This document shows, one piece after another, positions 11,001-17,434 of a DNA stretch of 33,307 bases. The position numbers were made by a program, and so were the translations under genes. The stretch comes from Bacteroidia bacterium (lineage in GTDB: Bacteria > Bacteroidota > Bacteroidia > Bacteroidales > Dysgonomonadaceae). The number at the start of each line of letters is the position of its first letter. Within the stretch, counting starts at the first letter, position 1. The DNA is taken from the NCBI GenBank assembly GCA_030538215.1, contig JAUNUM010000029.1:1-33307 (forward strand), given 5' to 3'. The notes under the pieces were generated by a model. It searched no databases and was not told the DNA's origin. It saw only the letters and a list, made by a program, of their open reading frames with translations.

Positions 11001-11071
11001 AGCGTACTTAGCAGAAAGATTAAGCTAAATACTCCCTCCCTTAGGGAGTTACGTTTGTCTTTTCTTTTCAT
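8030..11071 (-). CDS. susC-like: SusC/RagA-family TonB-linked outer-membrane transporter
   Basis: TonB-dependent importer (1013 aa) that takes up oligosaccharides or glycopeptides with its SusD partner. A signal peptide spans residues 1-29. A carboxypeptidase-regulatory-like domain (about 33-115) begins VRGTVTDETGETVIGA. The TonB-box-like LLQEVVVTALG follows, then the plug with NGNNQPLIVVDGVPL and TINPDDIASISILKGASA. The remainder, from about 260, is a 22-strand-type barrel ending in aromatic Phe (LNVKINF). There is no N-terminal STN domain, so sigma/anti-sigma control through this protein is not indicated. It is the first gene of the locus and should be transcribed from the 636-bp AT-rich region upstream. 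Confidence 0.95.
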   Translation of the reverse strand: MKRKDKRNSLREGVFSLIFLLSTLLLSAQNVTVRGTVTDETGETVIGATVIVEGNAAQGTTTDYDGNYVLNNVPANGNLVFSYVGMESQIVPVNGRATINVTMASDTELLQEVVVTALGIQRQSKTLTYAAETVGGDKVADVKSVNVINSLQGKSAGLVITPNSTGAGGASKILLRGNKSINGNNQPLIVVDGVPLMNTTNGQVSSNWGGERDGGDAMSTINPDDIASISILKGASAAALYGAVAANGAIMITTKSAQSGKARIQFSSNTTIETPMVLPKFQTTYGASADNLTSWGSKLSTPSKNYVKDYFQMGYTLNNSISISGGSDVMQGYLSYGNITSTGITPKNDFKSHTFNSKVAFNLFNKALEVDFSARYVTQDVKNGAASGFLFNPLTGAYLFARGADWDGYKNEFEKWDITRNINTQNLINIQEQYQNPYWMVNRMVPHSKRDRFEFGGGAKWNILENLNIAARLKYERSEERFVNNLYASSFRYPMGRMKDERYWGHQYYGDLLLNYNTNLTDDITLATTVGTSFTDYRAENVGLWAEGEQAKIADGKVTGNIWFPNVFIPTNFYSNMASQGYSHKRLNSVFGTAQIGLFEKAYIDVTARNDWSSALAYTPNISFFYPSIGGNILLNELMNMGDNVNLLKLRASYSIVGNDIPVYLTNLRYTLKGGGVIEAPSSAPFKDLKPEKTHSKEIGIDGTFFRNRMNVNLTLYRTNTINQFFSIASPYPTGLRNRYINAGDVQNQGVEATVSYITEFTPDFNWATNLNFSYNDNKIIKLTDELKDGASLAGYGGAQMKLVEGGSYGDLYVKYLEKDDKGALKLNKDGLPIVSGQDDFMIGNLNAKIHLGWSNTFNYKDVTLSFLIDGKIGGKALSMTEATLDGWGVSERSGKARDEGGVVVNGTKVDAQAYYETVGAKNFNTNYPAAEYVYNATNFRMREISLGYTFRKLINNSSDLSLSLIGRNLFFIYKDAPMDPDVSASINNGWQGVDIFALPTTRSFGLNVKINF

Positions 11072-11707
11072 TCTTCTTAGTTTTTAAAATTAGTATTCTC
11101 TATAATTAGTTTTAACAATAGTTTAGTTATTAGATTAAATAATTGCTTATTGCAAATAGATAATTTGTATAACTAAGGTATAAATTAGATGGAATCTTCT
11201 ATAAAAAGCCCTATAAAGTAATTACCTGAGTTTCCAAAGATCAACTTGCACTTGAAAAAGTTACATTAGGATACATAGAAATATTTTTTGACAGTATTAT
11301 TTAATGAATTAGCGTAAGTATAGTGCAACAAATAATATATATTTATTAGAGATAGTATTTTTTCGATTGATCGGACAAATGTCAGCTTTACACTTAATGA
11401 TAATGCAAAATTAATAACAAAATTTAAATAAATCTAAATTTAAAAATAAATTAACAAAAATATTAATTACTCTTCCAATAAGTATAGTCGGATTGCGAAT
11501 CAAAAAGATATTGTGCAGATCAATATTAAACTGATTGATTGCAAGCTATTTGAGTTAAAAAGATTTTGCGTTTTATGCAACAGTTTTTTATAAACTGGAA
11601 TGATGCTAGTATTCTGATAATCAGTAATTTTTTACATTCTATTTTATATAGACTACGAAAAATATTGAAGCAATAAGTTAAAGTATGTTTTTTGCTTACA
11701 ATTCACA
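11072..11707 (-). promoter_or_regulatory. Long AT-rich leader/promoter region of the susCD locus
   Basis: This 636-bp stretch between argS and susC has no gene-like reading frame and must hold the locus promoter, since both genes are read from the minus strand. The best minus-strand match to TAnnTTTG is TATTTTTG (11455-11462), but no TTTG lies 19-21 bp upstream of it. A second match, TAATTTTG (11406-11413), also lacks a -33 box. An imperfect AT palindrome occurs around 11421-11441. A start near 11450 would give an untranslated leader of about 380 nt. The exact promoter is not resolved. Confidence 0.35.
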
Positions 11708-13501
11708 CTACATTCTCTCCGGTACCTCAATTCCAAATAGTCCCATTCCTTTTTTGATAATAGATGCCACATTCTTAGCTAAAACCAATCGGAAATCGCG
11801 AAGTGCGGAGTTTTCTTCTTTCAGCATGGGGAGTTCGTGGTAAAACTGGTTGAACTCTTTTGCTAAATCGTACACGTAATTTCCGATAAGAGAAACATTA
11901 TACTCGTTGCCTGCTTGTTTTACAACAGCCGGAAATTCAGCAAGCATTTGCACCAGTCCTTCTTCTTTTTCAGAAAGGGTTACGGATAAATCTAACTTTT
12001 CTGAGATAGAGATATTTTGTTCTTCCGCTTTGCGCAGAACCGATTTAATACGAGCGTGGGTATATTGAATAAATGGTCCGGTGTTTCCGTTAAAGTCAAT
12101 GGATTCCTGCGGATTGAAAGTCATGTTTTTTTTAGGATCAACTTTTAGGATAAAATATTTCAACGCGCCAAGTCCAATCATCGTAGCAATCCGGTCGGCT
12201 TCTTCGGCAGCAACATTGTCTAACTTCCCAAGCTCTCCCGATGTTTCACGGGCTGTTTCAATCATTTCTTTCATCAAATCGTCAGCGTCCACCACAGTCC
12301 CTTCGCGCGACTTCATTTTGCCTTCGGGCAGTTCTACCATTCCGTAGGAGAAATGCACCAATCCTTTGCCGAACTCAAAACCGAGCTTGTCGAGAAGAAT
12401 GGAAAGCACCTGAAAATGGTAGTTCTGTTCGTTGCCCACTACGTATATCATTGTGTCTATCGGATAGTCATCGAACCGAAGTTTGGCGGTACCGATATCC
12501 TGCGTCATATACACCGACGTGCCATCGGAGCGGAGCAGAATCTTTTCGTCTAACCCTTCTTGTGTTAAATCTGCCCAAACCGAACCATCTTCGCGACGGG
12601 TGAAAATGCCCTCTTGCAACCCGCGCAACACTTCGTCTTTTCCGGCAAGATAGGTTTGCGATTCGTAATAGATTTTGTCGAACGAAACCCCCATCTTTTT
12701 ATAGGTTTCATCAAATCCGGCATATACCCACCCGTTCATCATTTTCCAGAGGTTCACGGTTTCGGCGTCGTTGGCCTCCCACTGACGGAGCATTTCGCGC
12801 GCCTCCTGCATTAGCGCAGACTGCTCTTCGGCTTGCTCTTTCGATAAGCCTTTCGCTTGCAAATCGGCAAGTTCAGCCTTGTATTTTTTATCGAAAAGCA
12901 CGTAATATTCGCCGATGAGGTGGTCGCCTTTTTTGCCCGATGTTTGCGGTGTTTCTTCATTTCCCCACTTTTGCCACGCGAGCATCGATTTGCAGATGTG
13001 GATGCCGCGGTCGTTCACGATATTGGTTTTCACAACGCGTTTGCCGTTTGCTGCAAGTACTTCGCACAGCGAATGTCCCAACAAATTGTTTCGGATATGC
13101 CCCAGGTGAAGCGGTTTGTTGGTGTTGGGCGACGAATATTCCACCATAAAAAGCGGCGCATCGTCCGTTACGGGTGTGAAGCCGAAATTGGGTTGCGTGT
13201 TGATGTTTTCGAGCAGGTTTACCCACACTTCTGAGGCGATACTGAGGTTGAGGAATCCTTTTATCACGTTGAATTCCGCGATAACGGACGATTTTTCCGC
13301 CAAATACGCGCCGATTTCTTGAGCCGTTTGTTCGGGATTCTTTTTCGATAGTTTCAACAAAGGAAACGTTACGAGCGTGTAATGTCCCTTGAATTCTTTT
13401 TTCGTTTTCTGAAGCGTAATTTGCGACACATCTACATCGGTGCCGTATAACTCTTTTATTGCGCCGATAATGGCGATTTGAAGGATATTTTCGATATTCA
13501 T
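11708..13501 (-). CDS. argS: Arginyl-tRNA synthetase
   Basis: Class I arginyl-tRNA synthetase (597 aa), which charges tRNA-Arg in the cytoplasm. The N-terminal Add-1-type domain covers about residues 1-110. The HIGH motif appears as HLGH (132-135) in EYSSPNTNKPLHLGHIRNN, and the KMSKS-equivalent loop as GKMKSREG (394-401). The C-terminal DALR anticodon-binding domain follows. Length and motif order are normal for the family. A TATCTTTG -7 box lies 27 bp upstream of the start, and a REP-like repeat unit begins 33 bp beyond that box. No good terminator is seen downstream; only a weak AAGCAA/TTGCTT pairing lies near 11668-11695. Confidence 0.97.
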   Translation of the reverse strand: MNIENILQIAIIGAIKELYGTDVDVSQITLQKTKKEFKGHYTLVTFPLLKLSKKNPEQTAQEIGAYLAEKSSVIAEFNVIKGFLNLSIASEVWVNLLENINTQPNFGFTPVTDDAPLFMVEYSSPNTNKPLHLGHIRNNLLGHSLCEVLAANGKRVVKTNIVNDRGIHICKSMLAWQKWGNEETPQTSGKKGDHLIGEYYVLFDKKYKAELADLQAKGLSKEQAEEQSALMQEAREMLRQWEANDAETVNLWKMMNGWVYAGFDETYKKMGVSFDKIYYESQTYLAGKDEVLRGLQEGIFTRREDGSVWADLTQEGLDEKILLRSDGTSVYMTQDIGTAKLRFDDYPIDTMIYVVGNEQNYHFQVLSILLDKLGFEFGKGLVHFSYGMVELPEGKMKSREGTVVDADDLMKEMIETARETSGELGKLDNVAAEEADRIATMIGLGALKYFILKVDPKKNMTFNPQESIDFNGNTGPFIQYTHARIKSVLRKAEEQNISISEKLDLSVTLSEKEEGLVQMLAEFPAVVKQAGNEYNVSLIGNYVYDLAKEFNQFYHELPMLKEENSALRDFRLVLAKNVASIIKKGMGLFGIEVPERM

Positions 13502-13527
13502 TGTTGTGAATTTGCTGATTGAGAGTG

Positions 13528-13535
13528 CAAAGATA
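13528..13535 (-). promoter_or_regulatory. Bacteroidota -7 box for argS
   Basis: The minus strand reads TATCTTTG, an exact match to TAnnTTTG, 27 bp before the argS ATG. No clear TTTG -33 element is found at the usual spacing. The sequence upstream at that distance is the edge of the REP-like unit. Confidence 0.5.
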
Positions 13536-13567
13536 AGAAGAATTTACGATTTCGGATTGAATGTTGC

Positions 13568-13741
13568 GGTGCGCTGCACCTTAGTTTGAGAAATGTTGCT
13601 ATTGGCTACAAAGATTTGCGCCGCGCTGCGGCTTTTGATTTTCTGCAATGTTTGTGCATTGGTTATTGCAGAATAAGCTACGTAGTAGCGCTAATATTTG
13701 TAGCTCGATTAACGATTGGAGAATTGAAGGTGCAGCGCACC
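13568..13741. repeat. REP/BIME-like repeat unit, copy 1 (174 bp)
   Basis: The unit is bounded by GGTGC-GCT-GCACC (13568-13580) and its reverse complement GGTGC-AGC-GCACC (13729-13741). Inside lie GCTACAAA (13605-13612), hairpin GCCGC-GCT-GCGGC (13620-13632), hairpin GCTAC-GTA-GTAGC (13677-13689) and TTTGTAGC (13697-13704). Each half therefore reads outer triloop hairpin, about 24-nt spacer, GCTACAAA, inner triloop hairpin, and the halves face each other. The centre has a further 9-bp pairing, TTCTGCAAT (13641-13649) with ATTGCAGAA (13665-13673). The unit ends 10 bp from the transposase stop codon. Confidence 0.85.
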
Positions 13742-13751
13742 GAAATACCTC

Positions 13752-14213
13752 TCAATCAAAAAAATCAAATAAATACGCCTCGTTGTAATCAATATCGTTC
13801 TTCGCCAAAATCTCCAAATATTCTTCTCTGAACGACCTCCTTTTATGATGATTTTCCTGATTCAAAATGTATTTCACGACCGAATCGATTTGCGATTTCG
13901 AATGCGTGAATGCTCCATAGCCCAATTGCCACTCAAATTTGAATTTCGAGAATTTATTCTGATTTACCCAAGCATTGGAAGATGTTTTTATTTCTTCCAC
14001 CAATTTTGGGATTAATTGATTTACATTGTATCCGATAAGAATATGCACGTGGTTTTCCATTGCATAAATTGCAAGGAGTTTGTGCAAATTGTTTTGTACA
14101 ATGCCTGTAATGTATTTTTCGAGTTCATCTTTCCACTCTTTTTTGATGAGCGCTTCGCGATTTTTAGGTGCGAAAACAAGATGTACGTAACATTGCGTGT
14201 AGGTGTTTGCCAT
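13752..14213 (-). CDS. tnpA: IS200/RAYT-like HUH tyrosine transposase (Y1)
   Basis: Single-strand DNA transposase of the Y1 HUH family (153 aa). The HUH motif is H55-V-H57 in AMENHVHILIGY. The catalytic tyrosine is most likely Y115 in VVKYILNQENHH, with Gln119 four residues on; both spacings match IS200/IS605 TnpA. The conserved C-terminus SFREEYLEIL ... YNEAYLFD is also present. The reading frame is intact and of normal length, so the gene may be active. It sits between two direct copies of a hairpin repeat, a RAYT-like setting, although RAYTs usually have Asn where this protein has Gln119. An exact -7 box lies 28 bp upstream. Confidence 0.9.
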   Translation of the reverse strand: MANTYTQCYVHLVFAPKNREALIKKEWKDELEKYITGIVQNNLHKLLAIYAMENHVHILIGYNVNQLIPKLVEEIKTSSNAWVNQNKFSKFKFEWQLGYGAFTHSKSQIDSVVKYILNQENHHKRRSFREEYLEILAKNDIDYNEAYLFDFFD

Positions 14214-14241
14214 ACGGCTTTATGTTTGTTGATGAGAAAAA

Positions 14242-14249
14242 CAAAGATA
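14242..14249 (-). promoter_or_regulatory. Bacteroidota -7 box for the transposase gene
   Basis: The minus strand reads TATCTTTG 28 bp upstream of the transposase ATG. No matching TTTG is seen 19-21 bp further upstream. Transcription would start inside the 69-bp spacer between repeat copy 2 and the gene. Confidence 0.45.
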
Positions 14250-14282
14250 GGGAAATATTTAGGATTGAGCATTTTATATTTC

Positions 14283-14481
14283 GGTGCGCTGCACCTTAGT
14301 TTGAGAAATGTTGTTACAGGCTACAAAGATTTTTGCCGCGCTGCGGCTGAGTTTCGAGGAGTATTGAACATATCACAACTTACTTTTCACGCAATATCGA
14401 TTTTTGCAGCAAGTTTAGCTGCGTAGCAGCAAAATATTTGTAGTTCGATTAATGATTGGAGAATTGAAGGTGCAGCGCACC
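14283..14481. repeat. REP/BIME-like repeat unit, copy 2 (199 bp)
   Basis: The architecture is the same as copy 1. Outer hairpins are GGTGC-GCT-GCACC (14283-14295) and GGTGC-AGC-GCACC (14469-14481). Inner hairpins are GCCGC-GCT-GCGGC (14335-14347) and GCTGC-GTA-GCAGC (14418-14430). GCTACAAA occurs at 14320-14327 and the near match TTTGTAGT at 14437-14444. The two halves are well conserved with copy 1, while the central 70 or so bases are unrelated. Together with 14482-14577 it fills the 364-bp gap between the transposase and the FAD/Fe-S gene. Confidence 0.85.
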
Positions 14482-14533
14482 AAAATATCCATTAAACTAT
14501 CCCATTCTACGCATCAGGTCAAATAAACGAATG

Positions 14534-14546
14534 TCCGCCCGGCGGA
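14534..14546 (-). terminator. Possible weak terminator after the FAD/Fe-S oxidoreductase gene
   Basis: TCCGC-CCG-GCGGA forms a 5-bp GC-rich stem with a triloop, 31 bp past the stop of the minus-strand FAD/Fe-S gene. It is followed on that strand by the moderately T-rich TTCGTTTATTT. It has the same 5-bp stem and 3-nt loop geometry as the REP-like hairpins next to it, so it could be a repeat relic instead. Confidence 0.35.
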
Positions 14547-14577
14547 TCGTCTCCCACTCACTCTGATCCAAGTCTCC

Positions 14578-17388
14578 CTATTTCCCCCTCGCACATTTAT
14601 TCACCAAATACACCAACGATTTATACGCCACACCACTATTTATCGATAACCCGATTTCGCACGTGCGGCTGTTGGAATAACCTTCGGTTACATCTCCGAT
14701 GCCGTGTTTGAGCGGCGCGAGCGCCGAATTGTTGAGTTCGGGATAGAAAAATCCGCGGTCGCCTGCCCACCCGCAACAACGAACTTCTTCGGGAACGATG
14801 ACTTTTTCGGCGCAAAGCGATGCCACGTTAAACAGTTTTTCCTCCAAATGCATTTTCGTGCTGCTGCACGTGGTATGAATGGCGACGGAAATGGGTTGTT
14901 TTTCAAATGTCAGCCGGTCTAACAGAAAATCGTGAATAAATTCCACTTGGTCGTATAATTTCAGGCGTGAATTGAGTGTCTCGCGCATATGCAGCAGGCA
15001 CGGACTCATATCGCACACGATCGGCAAGTCGCCGTTTCGACTTGCTTTCAATAACGCTTCGTTCAACTCGTTTTCTTTTTGTTGTGCCTGTTTGCGAAAA
15101 CCTTTGCTGCTGAACGCCATTCCGCAGCACAATTTGTCTTTTTCTTCGGGAATGATCACCGTGTAATTGGCTTTCCGAAGCAACGACAACATCTTGTGCG
15201 GAACATCTTCCGTTTCGTTGTAGCCGAACGACGGCCCGCCCATCGAACGCGTGATGCACGATGGAAAATAAACCACCATCGGTGCATCGGCACTATCGCC
15301 AGGGAAAATATTGCGCGCGATTTTCCGGCTTCCCGAGGGCGTGTAGCGCGTCCACAACGGAAAAACGCCATCGCCCATTTTGTACAACCCTTTTGTTACG
15401 CTTTCCATTTGGTTGTAACCTACGGTTTTCCCGATGGAATGGGGGATTTTCAACACTCCGCGCAAAATCGACGTTACGGACGACATATTATTGGCAATGC
15501 TGCTTGCGATGCTGTTGGCGAATTTCTCGTTTTCGGTCCAGCGAAGTTCTTTTACCAACTTTCCGGTATCAATTCCCACGGGGCAGGCAATGGCGCACAA
15601 ACTATCTGTAGCGCACGTTTCATTAAACTCGTACGACATCTCTTTCGCCCATTTCTCACGCGATTTTTTATCGGGAAGTTCCGTTAATCGGCGAAACGCC
15701 ACAATGCGCTGTCTCGGCGTGAGCGTAAGATTTTTCGACGGACAATTTACCTCGCAAAATCCACACTCGATGCATTTGTCAATCAGTGGATTGGCAGACG
15801 GAATATTTTTCAGATTCTTGATAAAAACATCTTTATCATCGTTGATAATCACGCCGGGATTCAGCATATTTGTCGGGTCGAAAGCCGATTTTATCCGCTC
15901 CATCAACCCGTAAATTTCCGTTCCCCATTCCTTTTCCACAAAGGGAGCCATATTTCGGCCCGTTCCGTGTTCGGCTTTCAGGCTGCCATCGTGTTTTTGT
16001 GTTATCAAATCGGCGAGCGTGTGCATAAACGTGGCGTAACGAGAAATTCCTTCCTGACTGTTGATGTCGGCGGAAACCGTAAAATGTACGTTCCCGTCGA
16101 GCAAATGTCCCCACATCACGGCATCGGCGTAACCCGAATCCACGAGCAGTTGGCGCAAATCGGTGAGCGCATCGGGAAGCACTTCGGCGCGAAAAGCCAC
16201 ATCTTCGATAATGCTCAGCGTGTTCTTGGGACGTGCCGCCGCTGCAGATGTGAACAAGCCGTTTCGCACGTTCCAATACGTGTTATAAAGTTGTTTGTCT
16301 GTCGTGAATTTGATGGGAAAGAGCGTCTGAGTATGTGCTAATTTGGCTTCTATTTCAATTATCTGACGTTGCAATGTTTCTTCATCGTCGGCAGATGTGT
16401 CGATAAGGAGAGCGGCGGCTGTTTCGGGAAGCGATTTTAGCTCCATCGGCATTCCGTCTTGCTCTTCCACGGCGCGAAGCGCGTTTCTATCCATTAGTTC
16501 CGCAGCGCTAACTGAACATTCACGAAGCGGAAGAATGGCTTCGCACACGTCGCGTAGGTTTTGGAAATAGACCATTGCCGTGGCTTTGAGCGGCGCATCG
16601 TGCACGGTTTCAAACGTTACCTGCGAAATAAAACCGAGCGTTCCTTCGGCGCCAATCATCAGGTGTTGAATAATTTGTATCGGGTCGCTAAAATCGACAA
16701 GCGAGTTTACACCATATCCACACGTATTTTTCAGTTGAAATTTTTTCGAAATACGCGATTTCACCGCTTCGTTTTCGGTCGCTTCGCGATGAAGTTTCCC
16801 GATTTGAGCAATAAGTGCAGGATGTGATTTCTGAAAGTTTTCGCAACTTGCTTTGTCCGAAGTGTCTAACAAGGTGCCGTCGGCAAAAATGATCCGCATC
16901 GATTTTACCGTGTTGTAACTGTTGTATTTGATACCGTAACTCGATCCGCTTGCGTTGTTGGAAACGATTCCACCGATTTTTGCCGAATTTATCGATGCCG
17001 GTTTCGGCCCGAGTTTCCGACGATAACGTTGCAACATCCGGTTTGCCGCTGTTCCGGTAAGTCCCACGCCGAAAGTGGCTGTTTTTCCATTGTCCGTTAT
17101 CGCCGAAAACTCAAATCCCTGCCCGATTTCCATCAGAATGGAATCCGAAATGGTTTGTCCGCTTAAACTTGTGCCTGCCGCTTTGAAAGTTATCGGCACG
17201 TTTTCCCGATGACAGAATTGTAGCAAGCGGATAACTTCGTCTTCTGAATTTACTTTTACAACCGCCTTCGGCACAAGCCGGTACAATCCGGCATCGGTGC
17301 CTTTGGTCAGGCGATAGAGTTCATCGGTGAAAACTTGTTCTTTGGGGAATAAAGCTGTAAGTTGAGAATATAGTTGTTGAGTGGTCAT
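14578..17388 (-). CDS. FAD-linked and Fe-S oxidoreductase (D-lactate/glycolate dehydrogenase type, GlpC-like fusion)
   Basis: A 936-aa fusion of an FAD-linked oxidase and a GlpC-like iron-sulfur protein, as in Dld-II/YdiJ-type 2-hydroxyacid dehydrogenases, which pass electrons to the membrane quinone pool. The PCMH-type FAD-binding domain covers about residues 36-262 (AAGTSLSGQTI 70-80, IGGIVSNNASG 138-148, GAEGTLGFISQ 246-256). The FAD-oxidase C domain follows to about 515, with WGHLLDGNVHF and KAEHGTGRNMAPF. The 4Fe-4S ligands are C539, C542, C545, C549 and C592, C598, C602. Two CCG cysteine-rich modules lie around C754-C755 and C871-C872. All key motifs are intact. D-lactate is the likeliest substrate, but glycolate or another 2-hydroxyacid cannot be excluded. 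It lies 40 bp after the small membrane-protein gene and may share its transcript. Confidence 0.88.
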   Translation of the reverse strand: MTTQQLYSQLTALFPKEQVFTDELYRLTKGTDAGLYRLVPKAVVKVNSEDEVIRLLQFCHRENVPITFKAAGTSLSGQTISDSILMEIGQGFEFSAITDNGKTATFGVGLTGTAANRMLQRYRRKLGPKPASINSAKIGGIVSNNASGSSYGIKYNSYNTVKSMRIIFADGTLLDTSDKASCENFQKSHPALIAQIGKLHREATENEAVKSRISKKFQLKNTCGYGVNSLVDFSDPIQIIQHLMIGAEGTLGFISQVTFETVHDAPLKATAMVYFQNLRDVCEAILPLRECSVSAAELMDRNALRAVEEQDGMPMELKSLPETAAALLIDTSADDEETLQRQIIEIEAKLAHTQTLFPIKFTTDKQLYNTYWNVRNGLFTSAAAARPKNTLSIIEDVAFRAEVLPDALTDLRQLLVDSGYADAVMWGHLLDGNVHFTVSADINSQEGISRYATFMHTLADLITQKHDGSLKAEHGTGRNMAPFVEKEWGTEIYGLMERIKSAFDPTNMLNPGVIINDDKDVFIKNLKNIPSANPLIDKCIECGFCEVNCPSKNLTLTPRQRIVAFRRLTELPDKKSREKWAKEMSYEFNETCATDSLCAIACPVGIDTGKLVKELRWTENEKFANSIASSIANNMSSVTSILRGVLKIPHSIGKTVGYNQMESVTKGLYKMGDGVFPLWTRYTPSGSRKIARNIFPGDSADAPMVVYFPSCITRSMGGPSFGYNETEDVPHKMLSLLRKANYTVIIPEEKDKLCCGMAFSSKGFRKQAQQKENELNEALLKASRNGDLPIVCDMSPCLLHMRETLNSRLKLYDQVEFIHDFLLDRLTFEKQPISVAIHTTCSSTKMHLEEKLFNVASLCAEKVIVPEEVRCCGWAGDRGFFYPELNNSALAPLKHGIGDVTEGYSNSRTCEIGLSINSGVAYKSLVYLVNKCARGK

Positions 17389-17392
17389 TTTT

Positions 17393-17434
17393 ATTGCGTG
17401 TTACGAGTTACGAGGTTCGGGTTGAGAGTTAGTT
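17393..17434. repeat. Degenerate tandem 7-mer repeat (GTTACGA type)
   Basis: From 17393, six successive 7-base registers follow the pattern G-T-T-A-C-G-A with substitutions. Two perfect copies of GTTACGA occupy 17400-17406 and 17407-17413. The repeat spans the gap between the FAD/Fe-S gene and the stop codon of the upstream membrane-protein gene, so it supplies that gene's last codons. The related type occurs at 26303-26330. Confidence 0.55.

Larger units (their letters stand above)
13568..14481 (-). mobile_element. IS200-like transposase locus flanked by paired REP-like units
   Basis: The composite consists of two direct copies of a hairpin-rich unit (13568-13741 and 14283-14481) bracketing a single HUH/Y1 transposase gene. 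Known IS200 elements carry one palindrome near each end. Known RAYT loci carry REP pairs around a domesticated transposase gene. This layout resembles the latter. I see no target-site duplication and no accessory TnpB/IscB gene. Confidence 0.7.

Noticed and set aside
12957-13226. Open frames overlapping argS on both strands
   Set aside because: Shadows of the well-supported argS reading frame, with no family resemblance or ribosome-binding site.
13568-14481. CRISPR array
   Set aside because: The repeats are two long hairpin units around a transposase gene, not short direct repeats with regular spacers.
14903-16341. Long overlapping frames within the FAD/Fe-S gene
   Set aside because: The gene is relatively GC-rich, which lengthens chance frames; the translations are Arg/His/Ser-rich with no recognisable motif.
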